The notes under the pieces were generated by a model, which was not told the origin of the DNA, did not search any database, and saw nothing but the letters and a program-made list of their open reading frames with translations. This document shows, piece by piece, positions 54,100 to 62,693 of a stretch of 64,000 bases of DNA. This DNA is from Geodermatophilus nigrescens. GTDB lineage: Bacteria > Actinomycetota > Actinomycetes > Mycobacteriales > Geodermatophilaceae. The translations under genes were made by a program, and so were the position numbers. The stretch spans positions 682,001 to 746,000 of the forward strand of contig NZ_FQVX01000003.1 of the NCBI RefSeq assembly GCF_900129495.1, written 5' to 3'. How positions within the stretch are numbered: position 1 is the first letter of the stretch; every line of letters begins with the position of its first letter.

Positions 54100-54105
54100 T
54101 AGGGT
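54100..54105 (+). promoter_or_regulatory. Candidate -10 hexamer for the manB operon
   Basis: TAGGGT lies 49 bases before the GTG of manB. A purine-rich site GAGGGTGGG then precedes the start codon, so this transcript would have a normal leader of about 43 bases. Confidence 0.4.
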
Positions 54106-54154
54106 CGTCCGGCACCGGGGTCGGCCCGGGGCGAGGCCGGCGCGAGGGTGGGCT

Positions 54155-55516
54155 GTGGCGGATCTGTCGTCGATCATCAAGGCCTACGACGTCCGGGGCG
54201 TGGTCCCGGACGAGTGGGACGAGGACGTGGCGCGGCGCATCGGCGCCGCCTTCGCCGAGTTCGTGGTCACCGAGAGCGGTGCCACGACCGTCGTCACCGC
54301 GCACGACATGCGCCCCTCGTCGGTGCCGCTGTCGCGCGCCTTCGCCGAGGGCGTCCTGTCCCGCGGCGTCGACGTCGTCGAGGCGGGGCTCGGCTCCACC
54401 GACCTGCTCTACTTCGCCGCCGGCTCGCTCGACGTGCCCGGCGCGATGTTCACCGCCAGCCACAACCCGGCGCAGTACAACGGCATCAAGCTCTGCCGCG
54501 CCGGCGCCGCCCCCGTGGGGCAGGAGTCCGGGCTGGCCACCATCCGCGAGTGGGCCGAGGTCGACTCCTACGACCGCGACCCCGGCCGCACCGGCGGGGT
54601 CACCCAGCGCGACCTGCTGGCCGAGTACGCGGCCCACCTGAACCGCCTGGTCGACCTGTCGGCCGTCCGGCGGCTGCGGGTCGTCGTCGACGCCGGCAAC
54701 GGCATGGGCGGGCACACCGTCCCGGTCGTGCTCGACGGGCTGCCGCTCGACGTCGTCCCGCTGTACTTCGAGCTCGACGGCACCTTCCCCAATCACGAGG
54801 CCAACCCGCTGGACCCGGCCAACCTGGTCGACCTGCAGGCGGCCGTCGTCCGCGAGGGCGCCGACATCGGGCTGGCCTTCGACGGCGACGCCGACCGCGT
54901 GTTCGTCGTCGACGAGCGCGGCGAGCCGGTGAGCCCCTCGGCGGTGACCGCGCTGGTCGCCGTCCGGGAGCTGGCCAAGGGCCACGGGACGACGGTGATC
55001 CACAACCTGATCACCTCGCGCGCGGTGCCCGAGATCGTGCGCGAGCACGGCGGGCAGCCGGTGCGCACCCGCGTCGGCCACTCGTTCATCAAGGCCGAGA
55101 TGGCCCGCACCGACGCCGTGTTCGGCGGCGAGCACTCCGCGCACTACTACTTCCGCGACTTCTGGCGCGCCGACACCGGCATGCTCGCCGCGATGCACGT
55201 GCTGGCCGCGCTCGGCGAGCAGTCCCGGCCGCTGTCGGAGCTCACCGCCGCCTACAGCCGGTACGCCGCCTCCGGGGAGATCAACTCCCGGGTCGACGAC
55301 GCCGCCGGGCGCACCGCGGCGGTCCGCGAGGCGTTCGAGGCCGAGGGCGCGACGTTCGACGAGCTCGACGGGCTCACCGTCGACCTGCCCGACGGCTCGT
55401 GGTTCAACCTGCGGGCGAGCAACACCGAGCCGCTGCTGCGGCTGAACGTGGAGGCGCCCGACGCGGCGCGGATGGCAGAGCTCCGGGACCGGGTGCTCGG
55501 GATGGTGCGCGCATGA
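54155..55516 (+). CDS. manB: Phosphomannomutase/phosphoglucomutase
   Basis: A 453-residue alpha-D-phosphohexomutase converting mannose-6-phosphate to mannose-1-phosphate. The phosphoserine loop TASHNPAQYNG gives Ser102. The metal loop is FDGDADRVFVVDE, the sugar-specificity loop is GGEHSAHYYF, and the phosphate-binding loop is RASNTEPLLRLN. It is the functional equivalent of Rv3257c. It feeds ManC (43224) and takes its substrate from ManA (58017). GTG start; the ATG of the Trm112-like gene overlaps its stop. Confidence 0.93.
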   Translation: MADLSSIIKAYDVRGVVPDEWDEDVARRIGAAFAEFVVTESGATTVVTAHDMRPSSVPLSRAFAEGVLSRGVDVVEAGLGSTDLLYFAAGSLDVPGAMFTASHNPAQYNGIKLCRAGAAPVGQESGLATIREWAEVDSYDRDPGRTGGVTQRDLLAEYAAHLNRLVDLSAVRRLRVVVDAGNGMGGHTVPVVLDGLPLDVVPLYFELDGTFPNHEANPLDPANLVDLQAAVVREGADIGLAFDGDADRVFVVDERGEPVSPSAVTALVAVRELAKGHGTTVIHNLITSRAVPEIVREHGGQPVRTRVGHSFIKAEMARTDAVFGGEHSAHYYFRDFWRADTGMLAAMHVLAALGEQSRPLSELTAAYSRYAASGEINSRVDDAAGRTAAVREAFEAEGATFDELDGLTVDLPDGSWFNLRASNTEPLLRLNVEAPDAARMAELRDRVLGMVRA

Positions 55517-55728
55517 CGCAGGGGACGACCCAGGGGCCGCTCGGCCTGGACCCGGTGCTGCTGGGGATCCTCGCCTGCCCCGACACCCACCACGCGCCGC
55601 TCACCGTCGACGAGGCGGCGGGCGAGCTGCTGTGCACCGAGTGCGACCGGGCCTTCCCCGTGCGCGACGGGATCCCGGTCCTGCTGCTCGACGAGGCACG
55701 CCACCGCGGGGGGAGCGGGGGAGCATGA
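55513..55728 (+). CDS. Trm112/UPF0434-like small zinc-ribbon protein
   Basis: A 71-residue protein that overlaps manB by four bases. Motif LLGILACPDTHHAPL, then LLCTECDRAFPVRDGIPVLL, typical of Trm112-like proteins. Cys22, Cys41 and Cys44 are present, but the second cysteine of the usual CPxC pair is replaced, so metal binding may use one of the two following histidines or be lost. Related proteins act as activators of methyltransferases or are of unknown function. In actinobacteria it commonly sits between the manB and SIS-type genes. ATG start; the stop overlaps the next gene. Confidence 0.75.
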   Translation: MTQGTTQGPLGLDPVLLGILACPDTHHAPLTVDEAAGELLCTECDRAFPVRDGIPVLLLDEARHRGGSGGA

Positions 55729-56867
55729 CCTCGCCGGAGCTGGCCGAGGAGGTCCTCGACGACCTCGACGTGCTGCGCGCCCGCGACCCGCGCGGGCTGC
55801 TGCCGGCCGTGGCCGGCGCCGGCGCGCAGGTGCGGGAGACCTCCCGGCTGGTCGACGAGGCGGGCCTCGGGCGGGTCGCCGGCGGCGGCCGTCCCCGCGG
55901 GCTCGTGGTCGTCGCCCGGCGCGAGGGCGCGGTCGCGGCGTCGGTGCTGCGCGCGCTGCTCGGCCCGGCGAGCCCGGTCACCGTCGACGTCGTCCCCGGC
56001 CCGGACCTGCCGGTGTGGACCGGCCCGGCCGACATCGCCGTCGTCGCCACCCGCACCGGCGCCGGCCGGTACGCGGTGACCCCGGCCTACGAGGCCGCGC
56101 GCCGCGGCGTGACGCTGCTCGGCATCGGCGCCGAGGACGCGCCGCTGCGGGCCGCCTGCTCGACGGCGCGGATGCCCTACGTCCCGCTGCCAGGTACGCG
56201 GGTCCGGCACACGACGCTGTGGTCGCTGCTCACGCCGATGCTGCGGCTGGCCACCGAGCTGGAGCTGGTCCGGCCCGAGGTCGCCGACCCCGAGGCGATC
56301 GCCGCCGCCCTCGACGAGGTCGCCGTGGAGTGCGGCCCGGCGCAGGAGTCCTTCGTCAACCCGGCGAAGACCCTCGCCCTCGAGCTGCTCGACGCCCTGC
56401 CGGTCATCGCCGCCGAGGGTCCGATGGCCGACACCGCCGCCACGCGCTTCGCCGACCAGCTGGCCACCCTCGCGGGCCTGCCGACCAGCGGGTTCCGGCT
56501 GCCCGACCAGCGGGTGGCGGCCTGCGCGGTGCTCGGCGGGCCGCTGGCCACCCCCGACGCCGACGACTTCTTCCGCGACCGCGCCGAGGACACCGGCCGG
56601 CGGCTGCGGCTGCTCACCATCCGCGACACCGACGCCGCCTCGCACGACGGCGCGGGGGAGCGGGAGCCGCGCTCGGCGCCGGAGGCCCTGGGCGAGGTGC
56701 TGCGCACCGCCGCGGCGAACAACGTGCCGGTGAGCGGGCTGGCCGAGCACGGCGAGCCGGAGCGCTGGGGCCGGCTGCCGCGGCTCGCCCGCCAGCTCGC
56801 CGTCGCCGACTTCGCCGCCGTCTACCTGGCGCTGGCGCTGGACCAGGAGCGCGCGCAGCGCCGGTGA
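55725..56867 (+). CDS. SIS-domain-like protein of the manA-manB locus
   Basis: A 380-residue protein related to the sugar isomerase (phosphoglucose/phosphomannose isomerase-like) group, the equivalent of Rv3256c. The N-terminal half shows two beta-alpha units with PRGLVVVARREGAVAASVLR and ADIAVVATRTGAG. The C-terminal half has GPMADTAATRFADQLATLAG and FAAVYLALALDQER. The loops lack the clear sugar-phosphate motifs of active isomerases, so an enzymatic role is unproven. It is translationally coupled to the Trm112-like gene. It may support mannose-phosphate metabolism together with ManA. Confidence 0.75.
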   Translation: MTSPELAEEVLDDLDVLRARDPRGLLPAVAGAGAQVRETSRLVDEAGLGRVAGGGRPRGLVVVARREGAVAASVLRALLGPASPVTVDVVPGPDLPVWTGPADIAVVATRTGAGRYAVTPAYEAARRGVTLLGIGAEDAPLRAACSTARMPYVPLPGTRVRHTTLWSLLTPMLRLATELELVRPEVADPEAIAAALDEVAVECGPAQESFVNPAKTLALELLDALPVIAAEGPMADTAATRFADQLATLAGLPTSGFRLPDQRVAACAVLGGPLATPDADDFFRDRAEDTGRRLRLLTIRDTDAASHDGAGEREPRSAPEALGEVLRTAAANNVPVSGLAEHGEPERWGRLPRLARQLAVADFAAVYLALALDQERAQRR

Positions 56868-56963
56868 CGTCCACCGGCCCGTGTCCCCGGCGCCCGGCCG
56901 GGGTACCGGCTCGCGATCGACCGTGCAGCGCACCCGACTGCTGACCGACTGGAAGGACCTCCC

Positions 56964-57920
56964 GTGGCCGGTGGACTCGTGGCCCTGTTCGACGACGTGG
57001 CGCTCATCGCCCGCGCCGCCGCCTCCTCGATCGACGACGTGGGGGCCGCGGCGGGCAAGGCGAGCATGAAGGCCGCCGGTGTCGTCGTCGACGACACGGC
57101 CGTCACGCCCCAGTACGTGCAGGGGATCAGCGCCGAGCGCGAGATCCCGATCATCCGGCGCATCGCGATCGGGTCGCTGCGCAACAAGCTGCTGATCATC
57201 CTCCCGGCGATCCTGCTGCTCAGCGAGTTCCTGCCGTGGCTGCTCACCCCGATCCTCATGGTCGGTGGCGCCTACCTCTGCTACGAGGGCGCCGAGAAGA
57301 TCTGGCACCGGCTGCGCGGCCACTCGGCCGCGCACGGCGACGCGGAGAACCACCCGCCGGACGAGGACACGCTCGTGCGCGGCGCGGTGCGGACCGACCT
57401 GATCCTGTCGGCGGAGATCATGGTGATCTCGCTCAACGAGGTGGCGAGTGAGGGCTTCTGGTCCCGGGCGGCGATCCTCGTCGTCGTCGCCGTGCTCATC
57501 ACCGTCCTCGTCTACGGCGTGGTCGCGCTCATCGTGAAGATGGACGACGCCGGGCTGCGGCTGTCGCGGTCGGACAGCCGGGGCGTCGCCGGCTTCGGCC
57601 GGGGCCTGGTCAAGGCGATGCCGCGGCTGCTGGCGGCGCTCACCGTGATCGGCACGGTGGCGATGCTGTGGGTCGGCGGCCACATCCTGCTGGTCGGCAC
57701 CGACGAGCTCGGCTGGCACGCCCTCTACGACGTCGTCCACCACTGGGAGGAGGCCGCGCACGAGGCGACCGGCGCCCTCGGCGGCGTCGTCGGCTGGCTG
57801 GTGAACACCCTGGCGAGCGCGGTCGTCGGTCTCGTCGTCGGGGCGGTGGTCGTGGCCGTGCTGAGCCTGACGCTGCACCGCCGGAAGGGGCAGAAGGCCG
57901 GGGGCGCGGCCGCCCACTGA
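56964..57920 (+). CDS. DUF808 (YedI-like) inner membrane protein
   Basis: A 318-residue membrane protein, GTG start with GGAAGGACC upstream. The N-terminus GGLVALFDDVALIARAAASS and the following VTPQYVQGISAEREIPIIRR are the signature of DUF808. It has about six helices, with a conserved LRTDLILSAEIMVISL-type segment (here VRTDLILSAEIMVISLNEV) in the middle. The function of this family is unknown. It sits between the SIS-like gene and manA, but this position is not necessarily conserved, and it is probably transcribed on its own. Confidence 0.82.
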   Translation: MAGGLVALFDDVALIARAAASSIDDVGAAAGKASMKAAGVVVDDTAVTPQYVQGISAEREIPIIRRIAIGSLRNKLLIILPAILLLSEFLPWLLTPILMVGGAYLCYEGAEKIWHRLRGHSAAHGDAENHPPDEDTLVRGAVRTDLILSAEIMVISLNEVASEGFWSRAAILVVVAVLITVLVYGVVALIVKMDDAGLRLSRSDSRGVAGFGRGLVKAMPRLLAALTVIGTVAMLWVGGHILLVGTDELGWHALYDVVHHWEEAAHEATGALGGVVGWLVNTLASAVVGLVVGAVVVAVLSLTLHRRKGQKAGGAAAH

Positions 57921-58002
57921 ACGGGTGGCGCGTCACCCAGCCCGACCGGGTGATGTGGCGGGAGAGACGGGTGGGACGGGCCGATCCGGGCCCGTCCGCC
58001 GC

Positions 58003-58008
58003 TAGCCT
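58003..58008 (+). promoter_or_regulatory. Candidate -10 hexamer for leaderless manA transcript
   Basis: TAGCCT ends 8 bases before the ATG at 58017. No ribosome site intervenes. Confidence 0.45.
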
Positions 58009-58016
58009 GCTCGGTG

Positions 58017-59192
58017 ATGTGGCAGCTGAGCAGCGCGGTCCGGAACTACCCCTGGGGTAGCCGCACCGTCATCCCCGAACTCCTGGGCCGGCCCAGCCCG
58101 GCCGCGCAGCCCGAGGCCGAGCTGTGGATGGGCGCGCACCCCGACCAGCCCAGCGTGCTGCCCGACGGCAGCCCGCTCGACGCGGCGATCTCCGCCGACC
58201 CCGAGCGGCTGCTCGGCCCCCCGGTGGTCGAGCGCTTCGGCGCCCGGCTGCCGTTCCTCATGAAGGTGCTGGCCGCCGACGCGCCGCTGTCGCTGCAGGC
58301 GCACCCGACGATGGCGCAGGCCCGGGCGGGGTTCGCGGCCGAGGAGGCGGCCGGGATCCCGAAGGACGACCCGACGCGGACGTTCAAGGACCCGTGGCAC
58401 AAGCCCGAGCTGCTGCTCGCGCTCACCACCTTCGAGGCGCTGTGCGGCTTCCGGCCGATCGAGGAGTCGCTGCACTGCCTGGCCAAGCTGCAGCTGCCCG
58501 ACCTCAAGCCGACGATCGCGGCGCTGGCCCGTGGCGGGCTGCAGGCGGCGATCCCGCAGCTGCTGGCCCTGTCGGGCAAGCGGCGCACGCACCTGGTGGA
58601 GGTGGTGGCCGAGCGCGCCGCCGGCTTCGTCGCCGCGCACGACCCGGAGTTCATCAACACCTACCGGTGGGCCGCCACCCTCGCCGAGGCCTACCCCGGC
58701 GACCCGGGCGTCGTCATCTCGCTGATGTGCAACCACCTCAAGCTCGCTCCCGGTGAGGCGGTGTTCCTGCCCGCCGGGAACCTGCACGCCTACCTGTCCG
58801 GGGCCGGCGTCGAGGTGATGGCCAGCTCGGACAACGTGCTGCGCGGCGGCCTGACCAGCAAGCACGTCGACCTCGCCGCGCTGATCGAGGTCCTCGACTT
58901 CTCCGACGGCAAGATCCCGGTCCTGCACCCGGTGCTCGGCCCCGGCGGGCTGCGCTACCCGGTGCCGGTCGACGACTTCGACCTCACCCGCGTCCAGCTC
59001 GACGAGCAGGCCGGCCCGCTCACCACCCGCGGCCCGCAGGTCGTGCTGTGCACCGAGGGCCGCGCGGTGCTCGCCGGAGCCGACGGCGAGGTGGTGCTCG
59101 AGCGCGGCTCGTCGGCGTTCGTGCCGGCCGGCGCCCCGGTCACCGCGCGCGGCCCCGCCGTGCTCTACCGGGCGACGACGAACCTGCGCTGA
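58017..59192 (+). CDS. manA: Mannose-6-phosphate isomerase (type I, zinc)
   Basis: A 391-residue cupin-fold enzyme converting fructose-6-phosphate and mannose-6-phosphate. It begins WQLSSAVRNYPWGSRT. The zinc and active-site segments LSLQAHPT, HKPELLLAL, EAVFLPAGNLHAYLSG and the later ASSDNVLRGGLTSKHVD are diagnostic. It supplies mannose-6-phosphate for ManB. ATG 58017 was chosen; a GTG directly in front (58014) is also in frame. Its neighbourhood (SIS-like, manA, sahH, mtrAB) mirrors Rv3245c-Rv3257c. Confidence 0.94.
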   Translation: MWQLSSAVRNYPWGSRTVIPELLGRPSPAAQPEAELWMGAHPDQPSVLPDGSPLDAAISADPERLLGPPVVERFGARLPFLMKVLAADAPLSLQAHPTMAQARAGFAAEEAAGIPKDDPTRTFKDPWHKPELLLALTTFEALCGFRPIEESLHCLAKLQLPDLKPTIAALARGGLQAAIPQLLALSGKRRTHLVEVVAERAAGFVAAHDPEFINTYRWAATLAEAYPGDPGVVISLMCNHLKLAPGEAVFLPAGNLHAYLSGAGVEVMASSDNVLRGGLTSKHVDLAALIEVLDFSDGKIPVLHPVLGPGGLRYPVPVDDFDLTRVQLDEQAGPLTTRGPQVVLCTEGRAVLAGADGEVVLERGSSAFVPAGAPVTARGPAVLYRATTNLR

Positions 59193-59266
59193 CGCGACAG
59201 GACCTGCGCCGACGACCGGCTGACCGGGGCCGCGTGTCGCGGCGGGGGAGGGTCCGCCGGCCGACG

Positions 59267-59272
59267 TAGCGT
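59267..59272 (+). promoter_or_regulatory. Candidate -10 hexamer for leaderless nuclease transcript
   Basis: TAGCGT, identical to that before wzm, ends 5 bases before the GTG at 59278. Confidence 0.5.
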
Positions 59273-59277
59273 CGGTC

Positions 59278-60114
59278 GTGCCCTCCCCGTCGTCCCGCCG
59301 CGCGCTCGCCGCGCTGGGCGTCGCGGTGGCCCTGACGTCGGGCTGCGACCTGGTCACCGGTGCCGCGCCCGCCCCGGTGACCGGCCCGCCGGGCAGCGCC
59401 CTGGAGACCCTCGCGACGGTCGACGTCCGCGGCCGCGGCCCGCGCACCGGCTACGAGCGGGACGAGTTCGGCGACGGCTGGGTGGACACCGACCGCAACG
59501 GCTGCGACACCCGCAACGACGTCCTCGCCCGCGACCTCACCGGCGAGACGTTCGTGTCCGGCAGCCGCGACTGCGTCGTCGCCACCGGCACCCTCGACGA
59601 CCCGTACTCCGGCCGCACCATCGCGTTCCGCCGCGGCGAGGGCACCAGCGAGGCCGTGCAGATCGACCACGTCGTCGCCCTGTCCGACGCCTGGCAGAAG
59701 GGCGCCCGGCAGTGGGACGACGCGCGCCGGACGCAGTTCGCCAACGACCCGCTCAACCTGCTCGCCGTCGACGGCCCGCTCAACATGCAGAAGGGCGACG
59801 GCGACGCCGCCACCTGGCTGCCGCCGGACCGCTCCTACCGCTGCGCCTACGTCGCCCGGCAGGTGGCGGTGAAGGCCACCTACGGCCTGTGGGTGACCCG
59901 GGCCGAGCGCGACGCGATGGCCGCGGTGCTCGGCACCTGCCCCGGCGAGCCGCTGCCGGGCGGGGAGCCGCTGCCCGCGCAGGAGACGCCGCAGGGGCCC
60001 TTCCCCGACTGCGCCGCGGCGCGCGCCGCCGGCGCCGCGCCCCTCCGGGAGGGCGAGCCGGGCTGGAACCCCGACCTCGACGGCGACGGCGACGGGGTCG
60101 GCTGCGAGTCCTGA
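59278..60114 (+). CDS. Secreted DUF1524-type nuclease lipoprotein with excalibur domain
   Basis: A 278-residue protein. The signal peptide ends in a lipobox (LTSGC, Cys23). The central domain has QIDHVVALSDAWQKGA (Asp130, His131) and NDPLNLLAVDGPLNMQKGD, the His-Asn-Asn pattern of secreted HNH/DUF1524 nucleases. The C-terminus (about 244-278) is an excalibur calcium-binding motif with two cysteines and DLDGDGDGVGCES. It probably degrades extracellular nucleic acid at the surface in a calcium-dependent way. It is inserted between manA and sahH; the mycobacterial block lacks it as far as I recall. Confidence 0.85.
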   Translation: MPSPSSRRALAALGVAVALTSGCDLVTGAAPAPVTGPPGSALETLATVDVRGRGPRTGYERDEFGDGWVDTDRNGCDTRNDVLARDLTGETFVSGSRDCVVATGTLDDPYSGRTIAFRRGEGTSEAVQIDHVVALSDAWQKGARQWDDARRTQFANDPLNLLAVDGPLNMQKGDGDAATWLPPDRSYRCAYVARQVAVKATYGLWVTRAERDAMAAVLGTCPGEPLPGGEPLPAQETPQGPFPDCAAARAAGAAPLREGEPGWNPDLDGDGDGVGCES

Positions 60115-60141
60115 CCGGCGCGCTGGGCTACCCTGGACGAC

Positions 60142-60233
60142 GGCACGAGCCCCGCCGAAGCCTCGGCATGCTCGCTCGCGCCAGCCTCCTCGCTGGCGCT
60201 CGTCGGAGCGCTCGCTCGCAGGCTCGCTGTGCC
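60142..60233 (+). ncRNA. Structured region upstream of sahH
   Basis: An outer stem GGCAC/GTGCC encloses a hairpin GCCGA/TCGGC (60154-60167), a strong hairpin GCGCCAGC/GCTGGCGC with loop CTCCTC (60178-60199) and a further G+C-rich repeat of GCTCGCTCGC. A TACCCT hexamer at 60129-60134 could start the transcript. It may be an mRNA leader, a small RNA or a dispersed repeat. The SAH riboswitch core is not recognised. Confidence 0.4.
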
Positions 60234-60315
60234 CACGGGGAACTCGCGAGCGCGCTCCCTCATCAGCGATCCCGAGCCCCGCCCTCCCGGCGCGGGGCAT
60301 CGACCCTGGAGCGAC

Positions 60316-61812
<1,497 letters not shown>

Positions 61813-61815
<3 letters not shown>

Positions 61816-61880
61816 CGAAGGACCCCCTCGCCCCCCACGCCTCGCACGCTCGGCGCGGGACCCTGCGAGGGGGCCGTTCC
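61813..61880 (+). repeat. Stop-codon-anchored palindromic repeat, copy 3
   Basis: Begins at the sahH stop with TGACGAAGGACCCCC and ends GCGAGGGGGCCGTTCC, which pairs with the left arm. The middle is more diverged (CCTCGCACGCTCGGCGCGGG instead of the perfect CGCGAGCTCGCG core). Confidence 0.78.
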
Positions 61881-61914
61881 CGTCCCTCGCCAGGGGGAAC
61901 CTGGGGCTGATGGG

Positions 61915-61946
61915 GGCGCCGGACCGGGACTCTCCGGTCCGGCGCC
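61915..61946 (+). terminator. Hairpin terminator between sahH and mtrA
   Basis: A perfect 13-base stem, GGCGCCGGACCGG with its complement around loop GACTCT. It lies 35 bases after the palindromic repeat and 24 bases before the mtrA -10-like sequence. Confidence 0.7.
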
Positions 61947-61969
61947 GCCGTTATCGGCCCGTGACGTCG

Positions 61970-61975
61970 CAGAAT
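61970..61975 (+). promoter_or_regulatory. Candidate -10 hexamer for leaderless mtrA transcript
   Basis: CAGAAT ends 6 bases before the GTG at 61982, in a short A+T-richer patch just after the sahH terminator. Confidence 0.4.
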
Positions 61976-61981
61976 GGGTCC

Positions 61982-62689
61982 GTGCCTCCGACCGCAGCGA
62001 ACACCGGGCCCAGCCGCGGCCGCGTCCTCGTCGTCGACGACGACGCCGCCCTCGCCGAGATGCTCGGCATCGTGCTGCGGCGCGAGGGCTACGACCCCGC
62101 CTTCGTCTCCGACGGCAACCGCGCGGTGTCGGTGTTCCAGCAGACGCGCCCCGACATCGTCCTGCTCGACCTGATGCTGCCCGGCCGCAACGGCCTGCAG
62201 ATCGCCCAGGACATCCGCGCCCAGTCCACCGTCCCGATCGTCATGCTCACCGCCAAGGGCGACACCATCGACGTCGTCCAGGGCCTCGAGGCCGGCGCCG
62301 ACGACTACGTGACCAAGCCGTTCAAGCCCGTCGAGCTCGTCGCCCGGGTGCGCGCCCAGCTGCGCCGCGGGGAGACCGGCCAGGCCGAGTCCCTGGCGAT
62401 CGGCGACGTGCAGATCGACGTCCCGGCCCACCAGGTGACCCGCGACGGCCAGCCGATCGCGCTCACCCCGCTGGAGTTCGACCTGCTGGTGGCCCTGGCC
62501 CGCAAGCCGCGCCAGGTGTTCACCCGCGAGCTGCTGCTCGAGCAGGTGTGGGGCTACCGCCACGCGGCCGACACCCGGCTGGTCAACGTCCACGTGCAGC
62601 GGCTGCGCGCCAAGATCGAGCGCGACCCGGAGAAGCCGGAGATCGTGCTGACCGTGCGCGGGGTGGGTTACAAGGCCGGCCCGCCGTGA
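61982..62689 (+). CDS. mtrA: Response regulator MtrA
   Basis: A 235-residue OmpR-type regulator. Receiver: [14 protein letters not shown], phospho-acceptor Asp63 (IVLLDLMLPG), Thr90 (MLTAKGD) and Lys112 (VTKPFKP). The C-terminal winged helix has LTPLEFDLLVALARKPRQVF and HVQRLRAKIERDPEKPEIV. It regulates cell division and wall genes with MtrB; in mycobacteria targets include dnaA and ripA. GTG 61982 gives a 12-residue tail before the domain; longer starts are not supported. It is followed after 4 bases by mtrB. Confidence 0.95.
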   Translation: MPPTAANTGPSRGRVLVVDDDAALAEMLGIVLRREGYDPAFVSDGNRAVSVFQQTRPDIVLLDLMLPGRNGLQIAQDIRAQSTVPIVMLTAKGDTIDVVQGLEAGADDYVTKPFKPVELVARVRAQLRRGETGQAESLAIGDVQIDVPAHQVTRDGQPIALTPLEFDLLVALARKPRQVFTRELLLEQVWGYRHAADTRLVNVHVQRLRAKIERDPEKPEIVLTVRGVGYKAGPP

Positions 62690-62693
62690 CCGC

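Noticed and set aside
60115..60315. SAH riboswitch upstream of sahH
   Set aside because: GAGCGCT and AGGCTCG occur close together, but the spacing and the flanking pairing needed for the known SAH aptamer are missing.
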